A stretch of 54,734 nt of DNA, from the NCBI GenBank assembly GCA_030680175.1, contig JAUXWO010000110.1:1-54734 (forward strand), in the 5' to 3' direction. Shown here piece by piece: positions 7,213-14,325 of the stretch. The stretch comes from Vicinamibacterales bacterium. GTDB taxonomy: Bacteria; Acidobacteriota; Vicinamibacteria; Vicinamibacterales; UBA2999. The position numbers and the translations under genes are program-made. The notes beneath the pieces are model-generated. The model saw only the letters and a list, made by a program, of their open reading frames with translations, did no database searches and was not told the DNA's origin. Each line of letters starts with the position of its first letter. Positions within the stretch are counted from its first letter, which is position 1.

Positions 7213-7551
7213 GTGAAGATACCGGGCGCTGAGCGTGCCGTTCTTGCTCCGGCCAAGGTGCGGGAGTACCTGCTGTCACGGGAACACCCCGTCGGCAGCG
7301 CCAAGGCACGCTTCTTTGCGAAGCTCGGATTTAACGAAGACAACTGGACGGCATTGCGGGACAAACTGCACCGCTTCGCCAGCCAGGACGCCGAGCTCGG
7401 CGCGGCGACACGCTTTGGACAGAAGTACCTCGTGCGCGGTACCATAGCAGGACCCGAAGGGCATTCGGCGGATGCGATCACGGTGTGGATCATTCTCGCT
7501 GGCGAGGACTTCCCGCGATTCGTGACTGCGTACCCAGGAGCGAACCAATGA
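7213..7551 (+). CDS. DUF6883 domain protein
   Basis: The product is 112 residues. It matches the DUF6883 pattern: YLLSREHPVGSAKARFFAKL near the N-terminus, a central RFGQKYLVRGTIAGPEG and a C-terminal ITVWIILAGEDFPRFVTAYP. The biochemical function is not established; the domain is often next to DUF4926 and also occurs at the end of polymorphic toxin proteins. The GTG at 7213 is 25 bases after attC 10. The stop overlaps the next ATG by 4 bases, so it forms a two-gene cassette with its partner. A toxin-antitoxin or immunity pairing is inference. Confidence 0.85.
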   Translation: MKIPGAERAVLAPAKVREYLLSREHPVGSAKARFFAKLGFNEDNWTALRDKLHRFASQDAELGAATRFGQKYLVRGTIAGPEGHSADAITVWIILAGEDFPRFVTAYPGANQ

Positions 7552-7796
7552 CGACCACCTTCCGAGAGCTCGACACGGTTGTGCTCGTCCGCGATCTGGC
7601 GGAATCCGGGCTTCGAGCGGGCGACCTCGGGGCCGTTGTCCTGGTGTACGGGGCTGAGGCGCTCGAGGTCGAGTTCGTGACCGCATCAGGGCGCACGCAG
7701 GCCCTCCTGACGTTGCCGCTGAGCGACGTACGCGCGGTTCGCGATGATGATCTGCTTGCTGTTCGGACGTCCCCGTCGGTTCGCGGTGCGGCATAA
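7548..7796 (+). CDS. DUF4926 domain protein
   Basis: The product is 82 residues. The DUF4926 pattern is clear: FRELDTVVLVRDLAESGLRA, then GDLGAVVLVYG, EVEFVTASGRTQALLTLP and DVRAV. It is a small SH3-like beta protein of unknown activity. The ATG overlaps the DUF6883 stop (ATGA), with GGAG 9 bases upstream. The TAA lies in the GCATAAC box of attC 11. It is probably the partner, possibly the antidote, of the DUF6883 protein. Confidence 0.88.
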   Translation: MTTTFRELDTVVLVRDLAESGLRAGDLGAVVLVYGAEALEVEFVTASGRTQALLTLPLSDVRAVRDDDLLAVRTSPSVRGAA

Positions 7797-7861
7797 CACG
7801 CGAATTGAGCCGACGCGGCGCTGAACCCCGGCCGCCGCGCGGCTCATTCGCCACGTTAGCC
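7791..7861 (+). other. attC site 11 (short type)
   Basis: GCATAAC (7791-7797) to GTTAGCC (7855-7861), 71 bp, with arms GCGAATTGAGCCGACGCGGC and GCCGCGCGGCTCATTCGC. The 3' box also supplies, on the minus strand, the stop codon of doc. Confidence 0.9.
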
Positions 7862-8251
7862 AGACGAACTGCGGGCCGAGACATGTTCTTGCAGCCAGTT
7901 CGTGAGCACAACCCTCGACACCTGTCCTGCCGCGAGGTCGAGCATCAGCTGTTCTTGCTCATCGATGGTCGCCTCAATGGCGAAGCCATTGAGATCGAGG
8001 AACACGGCCATCGCAGCATGGGCGATGCGCTTGTTGCCATCGACAAAGGGGTGGTTCATCGCGAGCCCAAAGGCCAAGGCACAGGCCTTGGCCACCATCG
8101 AAGCATAGAGGTCGGCGCCGTCGAACGTGGCTTTGGGTTGTGCGAGGGCCGACTCGAGCCCGCCGAGATCCCGGATGCCGTCCGCCCCACCGGTAGCGGC
8201 CAGAATGGCCCGGTGAAGCGCGACCACCTCGCCCAGGGTGAGGTACCGCAT
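7856..8251 (-). CDS. doc: Doc family toxin (Fic fold, death-on-curing)
   Basis: The product is 131 residues, the size of Doc proteins. The Fic/Doc core HPFVDGNKR is at 67-75 and the N-terminus RYLTLGEVVALHRAIL is typical of the family. Doc phosphorylates elongation factor Tu and stops translation. It is encoded against the direction of all other cassette genes. Its stop codon is formed by the 3' box of attC 11 read in reverse (GGCTAA), inside the cassette boundary. The ATG abuts the antitoxin stop with no gap, so translation is coupled. This is the last clear cassette of the array. Confidence 0.92.
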   Translation of the reverse strand: MRYLTLGEVVALHRAILAATGGADGIRDLGGLESALAQPKATFDGADLYASMVAKACALAFGLAMNHPFVDGNKRIAHAAMAVFLDLNGFAIEATIDEQEQLMLDLAAGQVSRVVLTNWLQEHVSARSSSG

Positions 8252-8446
8252 CTAGGCGAGGCGACGGTAAAGTTCCAGATTCTGGGCGAGAATGCGCTTC
8301 GTTGCGGCCTGGAATGCCGGATCGGGGGCCGCGAGCAGGTCGGTCACGGCCGCGCGCGCGAGGTCTTCGACCGAGACGCCGAGCCGCTTGGCCTCGCTCT
8401 CAAGCTGGGTGGCCTGCGCCGACGGCAGTTCAATGGCGACCTTCAT
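8252..8446 (-). CDS. Antitoxin of the Doc module, ribbon-helix-helix-like
   Basis: The product is 64 residues. MKVAIELPSAQATQLESEAK, then RLGVSVEDLARAAV, has the beta-helix-helix pattern of a ribbon-helix-helix antitoxin. The C-terminal tail (AFQAATKRILAQNLELYRRL) would bind the toxin. It is not a classical Phd. The ATG at 8446 is preferred over an upstream GTG (8467) because the -10 element lies 6 bases before it. The stop is immediately followed by the doc start. It is expected to autoregulate. Confidence 0.82.
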   Translation of the reverse strand: MKVAIELPSAQATQLESEAKRLGVSVEDLARAAVTDLLAAPDPAFQAATKRILAQNLELYRRLA

Positions 8447-8481
8447 GGGGCTAATGTATCGCGACACTGAACGGCCGGCAA
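8447..8481 (-). promoter_or_regulatory. Promoter of the antitoxin-doc module; leaderless
   Basis: On the minus strand, TTGCCG (8481-8476), a 17-bp spacer and TACATT (8458-8453) precede the antitoxin ATG by 6 bases. An imperfect palindrome around TCGCGA (GTGTCGCGATAC) lies next to the -10 and may be the operator. The 6-base spacing from -10 to start is the same as for brnT. Confidence 0.6.
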
Positions 8482-8687
8482 GATAGGTAACAGATCAGTC
8501 CGGGGACATGGTGACACTTGTGTGCGGACGGTGCGCCTCTGGTGATCCTCAATGCGGAGGCTCCGCTCATCCTTGCGCGCGAGATTGGTGACGTGGACAT
8601 GAAGGCGGCAGACACCCAAGATGAGCGAAGCGGTGGCATCGGAGCCGTTGTTTGACTTGAACTCCATGACGATGGCATCGTCGTCGC
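8482..8687. other. Non-coding stretch with possible IS-end remnant
   Basis: There is no convincing gene. The segment around 8483-8515 (GATAGGTAACAGATCAGTCC, then GGGGACATGGTGACACT) resembles the terminal sequence of IS481-type elements as I remember them. No transposase or matching second end is present, so it would be a solo remnant. A minus-strand frame over 8443-8709 is not supported by start or context. Confidence 0.25.
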
Positions 8688-9095
8688 GTGCCACGAGGGA
8701 TGCGCGCAAGGGGCAGTAGGACAGCGGCGGAGCGTGCCGAAGCCGTGCAGGCTTACGAGCCGCCCCCGCTGACCAAGGTCCAGATCCGAGAGCTCGAACG
8801 TCGTGTCCGTGATCTTGAGGATCGCACTCGATTCATCCTGGTGAGCGCCCTCACCGAAAGGCACGTGCTCTACTACAACCTCTCCGAAGACACGTTCGGC
8901 TGGAAAGAACCTGCGTGTGCGACATTGTTCAAGCGGCGCGAAGCGGCACAGGCTATCCAGAGACTCTTGAAAAGCCGTGTGCAGGTTGTAGTCTGCCGTG
9001 TCACGCGGCGCGGCCGGCTGGTTCTCAGCTCGGTTCCAGAACTTCGGCCGGTCTGGGCGCGCGGACGCCGGCATGGAGAGTGTCGTCGCCGCTGA
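8688..9095 (+). CDS. Hypothetical protein, probable former cassette gene
   Basis: The product is 135 residues. The part from PPLTKVQIRELERRVRDLED to LKSRVQVVVCRV reads like a real folded protein: a coiled-coil-like helix, then FILVSALTERHVLYYNLSED, then ATLFKRREAAQAIQRLL. I do not know the family. The start is uncertain: GTG 8688 is the first in frame, but the conserved part begins near 8760. The C-terminal 30 residues are Arg-rich and run towards a decayed attC, so the 3' end may be altered. Confidence 0.5.
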   Translation: MPRGMRARGSRTAAERAEAVQAYEPPPLTKVQIRELERRVRDLEDRTRFILVSALTERHVLYYNLSEDTFGWKEPACATLFKRREAAQAIQRLLKSRVQVVVCRVTRRGRLVLSSVPELRPVWARGRRHGECRRR

Positions 9096-9099
9096 GCTG

Positions 9100-9171
9100 T
9101 GTGCGTCCGCCGAGTCGAAGCAGTGCCCCTCATTGGAAGTATTGAACCGCGGCTGAAGCAGCACGTTGGCC
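9100..9171 (+). other. Decayed attC (3' half)
   Basis: AACCGCGGCTGAAGCAGCACGTTGGCC (9145-9171, written here only to show the box) keeps the GCGGCTGAAGC arm and a GTTGGCC 3' box. No 5' TAAC box or matching left arm is evident. It is probably the remnant of the attC that followed the 8688-9095 gene. Confidence 0.55.
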
Positions 9172-9241
9172 GACAGGAACCTTGGTGCCTCGGCAGCGCA
9201 CAACGCGTGGCCACCTGCGGCGTCGCCCCCTGGAGCTCACG

Positions 9242-11002
9242 ATGACTGCCCTCGACCAGGTCCTGCCCACCCCGCGCAAGCTCGAGCTCTCCGCCGTGGA
9301 GCTGGCCCTGCCCGAGGCTGAGGCCTGGGCGCTCGTCCGCCACGGGGATCTCGCGCGCTCGAGGCTGGTGAAGGCGCTCTTCGCCATCCGCACGCTCCCG
9401 TCGCGCCTCACGGGCACCGTCGACGAAGTCCAGCTGCGGATCGACGCGCTGGCCTCCTCGCCTGAACGCCCCGGCTTCCAGATCCTCGTCGACGATCCCC
9501 GCGAGGTGGTGGTCGGCGCAATCGGGCAGGTCTGGCAGCTCGACATCCCGTTCGTGCATGTCCCGGACGCCGCCGCCTACGCCTCCTTCGCCGAGGCGGG
9601 CTGGGTGAAGGTGGCGTGGGCCCTGCGCGTGTCGCCGTGGGGGACCAGCGGCAGTCGAGTCGAGATGGAGGTGCGGGTTGACGCGACCGACGACGCCTCC
9701 TGGGAGCGCTTCCGTCGCTACTGGCTCGTGGTCGGTCCGGGGTCGCACCTGATCCGCCGCACCCTGCTCGGCGCCCTCGTGCGTGAGCACGGGAGGCCCG
9801 AGGATCGCGAGGACGAGCGGCCGCTGCCCGGCGACGCGCTCCTGCCGGACGCGAGCGGTCAGGTCTCGCACGGCGTCACCATCGCCGCGCCCGCGGAGCG
9901 CATCTGGCCCTGGCTCGTGCAGATGGGCGGCGGGCGCGCCGGGTTCTACTCCCTCGATGTCCTCGACAACGCCGGCGTGAGCAGCGCACGCGAACTGCAC
10001 CCCGAGCTGCAGCACCTGGAGGTAGGACAGATCATCCCGGCCACGCCCGACGGCACCGACGGCTTCGAGGTCCTGGCGATCGAGCCCAACCGCGCGCTCG
10101 TCCTCGGCGGCCTCTTCGACCCCGAGGCGAAGCGCCAGCTCCCCTTCGCGGGGCCCCGGCCCGAGCGCTTCTGGCACGTGACTTGGGGCTTCTCACTCGA
10201 GCCACTCGATGCCACCCACACGCGCCTCCACGTCCGGGCCCGCGCGGCGTTCTCGCCCCAGTTGAGGCTCCACGCTTCCTGGATGATGCCGGCACATCGC
10301 CTCATGGAGACGGTGCAGCTCCACAATCTGAAACGGAGAGCCGAGGGCCGCGCGCGAGACGGGTGGCGCGACGTCGCCGAAGGGATCGGCGGCGCGACCG
10401 TCGCGGCCGCGGCTATGCTGACGCCGTTCCTCCGGGCCGGGCAGCGGCGCTGGGGCGTGGACGAGGCGATCGCGGCGCGCCCCTATCCGGGCGATGCGCG
10501 CGTCCCCGTACCGAGTTCCTCGTGGACCCACGGCGTCGAGATCGACGCGCCCGCCGCAGCGGTGTGGCCGTGGGTCGCGCAGATCGGCGCCGACAGGGGC
10601 GGCTTCTACAGCTACCAGTGGCTCGAGAACCTGGTGGGCTGCGACGTCCGCAACGCCGAGCGCGTGCACCCGGAGTGGGAGGTGAAGGTCGGCGACGGCC
10701 TCCGGCTCCACCCGGAGATGCCGGCGGTCCCCGTGGTCGAGGTCGAGCGCGGCCGCTACTGGCTCGCCCACGGCGCACCCGACCCGGCTGCGAAGGCCAA
10801 GGGGGAGCCCTGGGTCGACACGACGTGGCTCTTCCTCCTGGAGCCGCTCGGTCCGGGCCGGTGCCGCTTCATCAGCCGCTACCGCACGGCGACCTCCGAG
10901 GATCTCGCGACCCGGCTCGCCTACGGCGTGGCCATCGAGCCGATCGGCTTCGCCATGGACCGGCGGATGCTCCTCGGCGTGAAGGAGCGGGCCGAGCGCT
11001 GA
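9242..11002 (+). CDS. Multi-domain SRPBCC (START-like) protein
   Basis: The product is 586 residues with two clear and one probable SRPBCC (Bet v 1-like) ligand-binding modules. The second begins near 208 (VSHGVTIAAPAERIWPWLVQ, then GGGRAGFYSLDVLDN) and the third near 425-430 (WTHGVEIDAPAAAVWPWVAQ, then GADRGGFYSYQWLEN); the first 180 residues appear to be a more diverged copy. SRPBCC domains bind hydrophobic ligands, but no ligand can be named. No signal peptide is seen. The ATG at 9242 follows GGAGCTCAC; an in-frame GTG start at 9182 is less likely. Composition is GC-rich like the chromosome, yet the gene lies between two decayed attC sites. Confidence 0.85.
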   Translation: MTALDQVLPTPRKLELSAVELALPEAEAWALVRHGDLARSRLVKALFAIRTLPSRLTGTVDEVQLRIDALASSPERPGFQILVDDPREVVVGAIGQVWQLDIPFVHVPDAAAYASFAEAGWVKVAWALRVSPWGTSGSRVEMEVRVDATDDASWERFRRYWLVVGPGSHLIRRTLLGALVREHGRPEDREDERPLPGDALLPDASGQVSHGVTIAAPAERIWPWLVQMGGGRAGFYSLDVLDNAGVSSARELHPELQHLEVGQIIPATPDGTDGFEVLAIEPNRALVLGGLFDPEAKRQLPFAGPRPERFWHVTWGFSLEPLDATHTRLHVRARAAFSPQLRLHASWMMPAHRLMETVQLHNLKRRAEGRARDGWRDVAEGIGGATVAAAAMLTPFLRAGQRRWGVDEAIAARPYPGDARVPVPSSSWTHGVEIDAPAAAVWPWVAQIGADRGGFYSYQWLENLVGCDVRNAERVHPEWEVKVGDGLRLHPEMPAVPVVEVERGRYWLAHGAPDPAAKAKGEPWVDTTWLFLLEPLGPGRCRFISRYRTATSEDLATRLAYGVAIEPIGFAMDRRMLLGVKERAER

Positions 11003-11045
11003 CGTGCGCCCGCCACACGAGGCCGGCGCTCCGCGTCGACTGAAC

Positions 11046-11135
11046 GCCTTGACCGTCACGTGCCGCCGGCGGCGGCGGGCTTCTGTGGCAGAATCCGCGC
11101 GAGTGGCCGCCGCGGCTGAAGCGCGACCGGCGGAG
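11046..11135 (+). other. Decayed attC, long type, both end boxes lost
   Basis: The core GGCGGCGGGCTTCTGTGGCA and CGCGCGAGTGGCCGCCGCGG is nearly identical to attC 4, 7 and 8. The 5' box has become GCCTTGAC and the 3' box CGACCGG instead of CGTTAGG, so it should no longer recombine. It marks a former cassette boundary 3 kb beyond the last intact site. Confidence 0.8.
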
Positions 11136-11210
11136 AGCCGCGCCGGCACCGTCCGCGCGACTGGTCCTCCTGAGGTGCGCGCCGTTTTGCTGACCATCAA
11201 CGGGGGAGGC

Positions 11211-11978
11211 ATGCCGGGCAAGAAGGCGAGCGGACTGTCGAGGTCTGGGCGTCTCGGGGACACACGGGTGCCGGCCATCCTGGCCGAGTTGCGCGGCCTC
11301 GGGAGCGAGCGCAACCGGGCGGGCATGGCCCGCTACGGCATCAACGTCGCGCACGCCTTCGGCGTCTCCGTCTACGAACTGCGCAAGGTCGCCAGAAGCC
11401 TGGGCACCGATCACGACCTGGCCCTGGCGCTGTGGGCGACGGGGAGCCACGAGGCCCGTCTCCTCGCGTGCTTCGTCGACGACCCGGCCGCGGTCACTGC
11501 GACACAGACCGAGGCCTGGGTCCGCGCGTTCGACTCGTGGGACATCTGCGATCAGGCCACCACGAGCCTCTTCGACCGAACGCGGCACGCGTGGTCCAAG
11601 GCGGCCGACTGGGCCGCGCGCGAGGAGGAGTGGAGCAAGCGCGCCGGCTTCGCCCTGATGGCCGGACTCGCCGTCCACGACAAGGCCGCGCCCGACCGGG
11701 CGTTCAAGAAGCTGCTGCCGGTGATCGAGCGCGGTGCGTTCGACGAACGCAACTTCGTCAAGAAGGCGGTGAACTGGGCGCTGCGCAATATCGGCAAACG
11801 CAACCGGGCCCTGAACGCAGCCGCGCTGGCGTGTGCCAGGCGGATCCTTGCTGCGGCCAACACGCGCGCCGGTGGCGAGCGGGGTGGCGACCCGGGCTCA
11901 CGCGCGGCGCGTTGGGTGGCGAAAGACGCCATCCGGGAGCTCGCGTCCGAGAAGGTCCTGGCCCGTCTCAAAGACTGA
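11211..11978 (+). CDS. DNA alkylation repair protein (AlkD-like, HEAT repeats)
   Basis: The product is 255 residues. The pattern fits the DNA_alkylation (PF08713) family: LAELRGLGSERNRAGMARYG, VYELRKVARSLGTDHDLALA, LWATGSHEARLLACFVDD, FDSWDICDQ, and FVKKAVNWALRNIGKRN near the end. AlkD-type enzymes excise N3- and N7-alkylated purines by wrapping HEAT-like repeats round the duplex. The start ATG at 11211 follows GGGGGAGGC. A longer frame back to 11004 reads through the decayed attC and is not the gene start. The motif WALRNIGKRN is the well conserved catalytic-helix region. Confidence 0.88.
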   Translation: MPGKKASGLSRSGRLGDTRVPAILAELRGLGSERNRAGMARYGINVAHAFGVSVYELRKVARSLGTDHDLALALWATGSHEARLLACFVDDPAAVTATQTEAWVRAFDSWDICDQATTSLFDRTRHAWSKAADWAAREEEWSKRAGFALMAGLAVHDKAAPDRAFKKLLPVIERGAFDERNFVKKAVNWALRNIGKRNRALNAAALACARRILAAANTRAGGERGGDPGSRAARWVAKDAIRELASEKVLARLKD

Positions 11979-12054
11979 GCGACCGCGCTGACGCCGCGCA
12001 TCGCGCGCGCTACACTTTCAGACCCAACCTGGATCACGCCGGCGGAGGGGAATC

Positions 12055-12978
12055 ATGAAGCGCGCCGCATCGTTCGTCGTCGCCCTCGCCCTCCTGGCGG
12101 CCCTGTGCTCCGACGAGGTGGCGGCGACGCAGGGCAACGCCTCGTGGCGCGATCCCTCGCCGCACCAGGTGCGGTGGGTCACGGTGGAGGCGTCGGCCAG
12201 ACTGGAAGTGCTGGACTGGGGCGGATCAGGCCCGCCTCTCGTCCTGCTCGGCTGCTATTTGACCGCGCATGCGTACGACGAGATCGCGCCACAGCTGACG
12301 AATCAGTTTCATGTCTACGCGATCACCAGGCGAGGGATCGGCGCGTCCGACAGGCCGGCGGCCGGATACACCGTGCAGCGGTCAGCGGACGACGTGGCCG
12401 AGGTGCTGGAGGCGCTTGACGTGCAGAGACCTGTGCTCGTCGGCAATTCATGCGCCGGTCAGATCCTGACGCTGTTCGCCTCGCGGCACCCCAATCGCCT
12501 CAGCGGGCTCGTCTATCTCGACGGCGCCGGTGACCCGACAACGCCTGCGTACGACCCGCCCATGCCGGACTTCTCGAAGCTGCCCCGCCCGCTGCAACGG
12601 GGGCCGAGGGTCACCTTCCCCGAGGCTGAACGGAGGGCACCGCCGTTCACCCCGGAAGTGCGGCGGGCGATCACCGTGGACGCCAGGATCAAGCCGGACT
12701 ACACAGGCATTCGCGTGCCCGTGCTGGCGATCTATCAAGCGCAACTCCCCTTCGAGGACGTGGCGGCGCAGTTCGACATCCGCAACGAGGAGGAGCGTGC
12801 CGCGCTTCGGCAGGAGCACGCGGCCACGCGTGCCATGTACACGCGATGGCAACAGGACCTTCTCGCGGCGGTCCCGTCGGCGCGCATCGTGGAGCTGCCC
12901 GGCGCGAGCCTCTACATGTTCCTGTCGAACGAGGCCGACATCATCAGGGAGCTCCGTGCATTTGCCGCGTCACCGTGA
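12055..12978 (+). CDS. Secreted alpha/beta hydrolase with altered active site
   Basis: The product is 307 residues with an N-terminal signal peptide (1-25, cleavage near VAATQG). The fold pattern is clear: WGGSGPPLVLLGCYLTAHAY, YAITRRGIGASDRP and VLVGNSCAG with the nucleophile S132. The region that normally holds the catalytic histidine (PGAxHYxFLSNEADxxRE in close relatives) reads PGASLYMFLSNEADIIRE, so position 286 is Leu, not His. One base change, CAC to CTC, would explain it. The enzyme may therefore be inactive or use another residue. The ATG follows GGAGGGGAATC. The substrate is unknown. Confidence 0.85.
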   Translation: MKRAASFVVALALLAALCSDEVAATQGNASWRDPSPHQVRWVTVEASARLEVLDWGGSGPPLVLLGCYLTAHAYDEIAPQLTNQFHVYAITRRGIGASDRPAAGYTVQRSADDVAEVLEALDVQRPVLVGNSCAGQILTLFASRHPNRLSGLVYLDGAGDPTTPAYDPPMPDFSKLPRPLQRGPRVTFPEAERRAPPFTPEVRRAITVDARIKPDYTGIRVPVLAIYQAQLPFEDVAAQFDIRNEEERAALRQEHAATRAMYTRWQQDLLAAVPSARIVELPGASLYMFLSNEADIIRELRAFAASP

Positions 12979-13092
12979 GTGACACGAGCGAGGCCGGCAC
13001 ACCGATCTCGTCTTGCGGCACGCGTCGGGGCCAGTGTCCGTGGTACCGTCTCCCTGAGCTGCGCGTGGCTCGGGCTCACGTTGGGCGGGCGG

Positions 13093-14325
13093 ATGCCCAC
13101 CCCGAACGGAGGACACGTGAATGTGGTGGTCAGCGACCTTGACGGCACGCCAGCCGCGGCGCAGCCCGTTGAGATCGTCGAGCGCAAGGGGGGCGGTCAC
13201 CCGGACACGCTGTGCGACGCGCTGGCGGAAGAGGTGAGCCTGGCGCTCTCGCGTTTCTATCGCGCGCGATTCGGCTTCGTGCTGCACCACAACGTCGACA
13301 AAGTGCTGCTCCGGGGCGGTGCGGCACGGCCCGCCTTCCTGGGGGGCGAGGTCGACGAGCCGATCGAGCTGTACCTCGCGGGCCGTGCCACGCACGAGTA
13401 CCGTGGGGTCACGATCCCCGTGGAGCAGCTCGCCATCGAGGCCTGTCGATCCTGGCTCTCCGCCAACATGCACGCACTCGATGCCGAGCGCCATGTGCGG
13501 GTGCACTGCCTGGTCCGGCCCGGGTCGAGCGATCTCGTGGAGCTGTTCGAGCGGCAGCGCCGGGAGGGCGCGCCGCGACTGGCGAATGACACCTCGATGG
13601 GCGTGGGCTTTGCCCCCCTGACCCCGTTGGAACGTGCCGTGCTCGCGGCGGAGGAAAGCCTGCGGGAACCCGGGGCGCCCGAGCGCGGCGAGGACGTGAA
13701 GGTGATGGGCGTCCGTGTCGGGGCGCGCTCCTCCCTGACGGTGGCGTGCGCCTTCGTCGGCGGGCACCTGCGAGACCTGGATGCCTACCTCGCGGCGCGT
13801 GCCCGGACCGCTGATCGCGTGCATGCCGCGGCAACCGCAGCCCTCGGCGCCGAGCCGGCCGTCGAGGTCAACACCGCAGACGATCCCGCCGCAGGGAGCG
13901 TGTACCTCACCGTGACCGGGACGTCCGCGGAGGCCGGCGACGATGGCCAGACGGGCCGTGGCAACCGCGCGAACGGATTGATCACCCCCGCGCGCCCGAT
14001 GACCATCGAATCATTCGCCGGCAAGAACCCGATCACGCATGTGGGCAAGCTCTACAACGTGGCGGCGACGCGCATCGCCGAGGCGATCGTCGCGGACATC
14101 GACGGCGCCAGGGAGGCCCACGTCCTGCTGGTCAGCCGGATCGGCACGCCGATCGAGGAGCCACAGATCGTACACGTGCGGCTGCGCGCCGAGTCGCCGG
14201 CGCGGGTCGCGGAGGTGGCGCCTCGCGCGACGGAGATCACGCGGCACCACCTCGCGGACATGGGCGCACTGTGGGAACGGCTGCTCTCGCACAACCTCGC
14301 GACGGACAGGCCCGGGAGCCTATGA
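13093..14325 (+). CDS. Methionine adenosyltransferase, archaeal type
   Basis: The product is 410 residues, the size of archaeal-type AdoMet synthetase (PF01941), unrelated in sequence to bacterial MetK. Typical motifs: VEIVERKGGGHPDTLCDALA, FVLHHNVDKVLLRGG, EVNTADDP, the SVYLTVTGTSAEAGDDGQTG, RGNRANGLITPARPMTIESF and GKNPITHVGKLYNVAA blocks. It makes S-adenosylmethionine from ATP and methionine. The ATG at 13093 leaves a short N-terminus; the frame is open to 12979 but that part is not family-like. Bacteria with this form usually either lack MetK or carry it as a second copy; this window cannot show which. No SAM-linked neighbour lies in the same transcription unit. Confidence 0.92.
   Translation: MPTPNGGHVNVVVSDLDGTPAAAQPVEIVERKGGGHPDTLCDALAEEVSLALSRFYRARFGFVLHHNVDKVLLRGGAARPAFLGGEVDEPIELYLAGRATHEYRGVTIPVEQLAIEACRSWLSANMHALDAERHVRVHCLVRPGSSDLVELFERQRREGAPRLANDTSMGVGFAPLTPLERAVLAAEESLREPGAPERGEDVKVMGVRVGARSSLTVACAFVGGHLRDLDAYLAARARTADRVHAAATAALGAEPAVEVNTADDPAAGSVYLTVTGTSAEAGDDGQTGRGNRANGLITPARPMTIESFAGKNPITHVGKLYNVAATRIAEAIVADIDGAREAHVLLVSRIGTPIEEPQIVHVRLRAESPARVAEVAPRATEITRHHLADMGALWERLLSHNLATDRPGSL

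Larger units (their letters stand above)
1..9171 (+). mobile_element. Integron gene-cassette array (CALIN-like), no integrase in window
   Basis: Eleven attC-type sites in one orientation lie at 57, 903, 1481, 2271, 3163, 4060, 4738, 5944, 6344, 7117 and 7791. A decayed half-site ends at 9171. Each intact site starts with a box ending in TAAC and finishes with GTTAGRC, GTTAGCY or GTTATGC. Most cassettes hold one plus-strand gene whose stop codon often lies in the TAAC box of the next attC, which is the normal layout of mobile cassettes. No tyrosine recombinase of IntI type is present, so this is either a cluster of attC sites lacking an integrase or the distal end of an array whose intI lies left of base 1. 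Several genes are orphans and at least two cassettes are toxin-antitoxin modules, which are common array stabilisers. Confidence 0.9.

Noticed and set aside
8443-8709. Minus-strand ORF of 88 codons over the antitoxin promoter
   Set aside because: It covers the promoter, includes the possible IS-end remnant and has no start signal; the plus-strand gene at 8688 is a better reading.
8873-10177. Long minus-strand ORF (434 codons) opposite the SRPBCC gene
   Set aside because: It is a mirror frame of a high-GC gene; the composition is Arg/Gly/Ala/Glu with no folded-domain pattern. Similar mirror frames opposite the 26-29 kb and 42-45 kb genes were rejected for the same reason.
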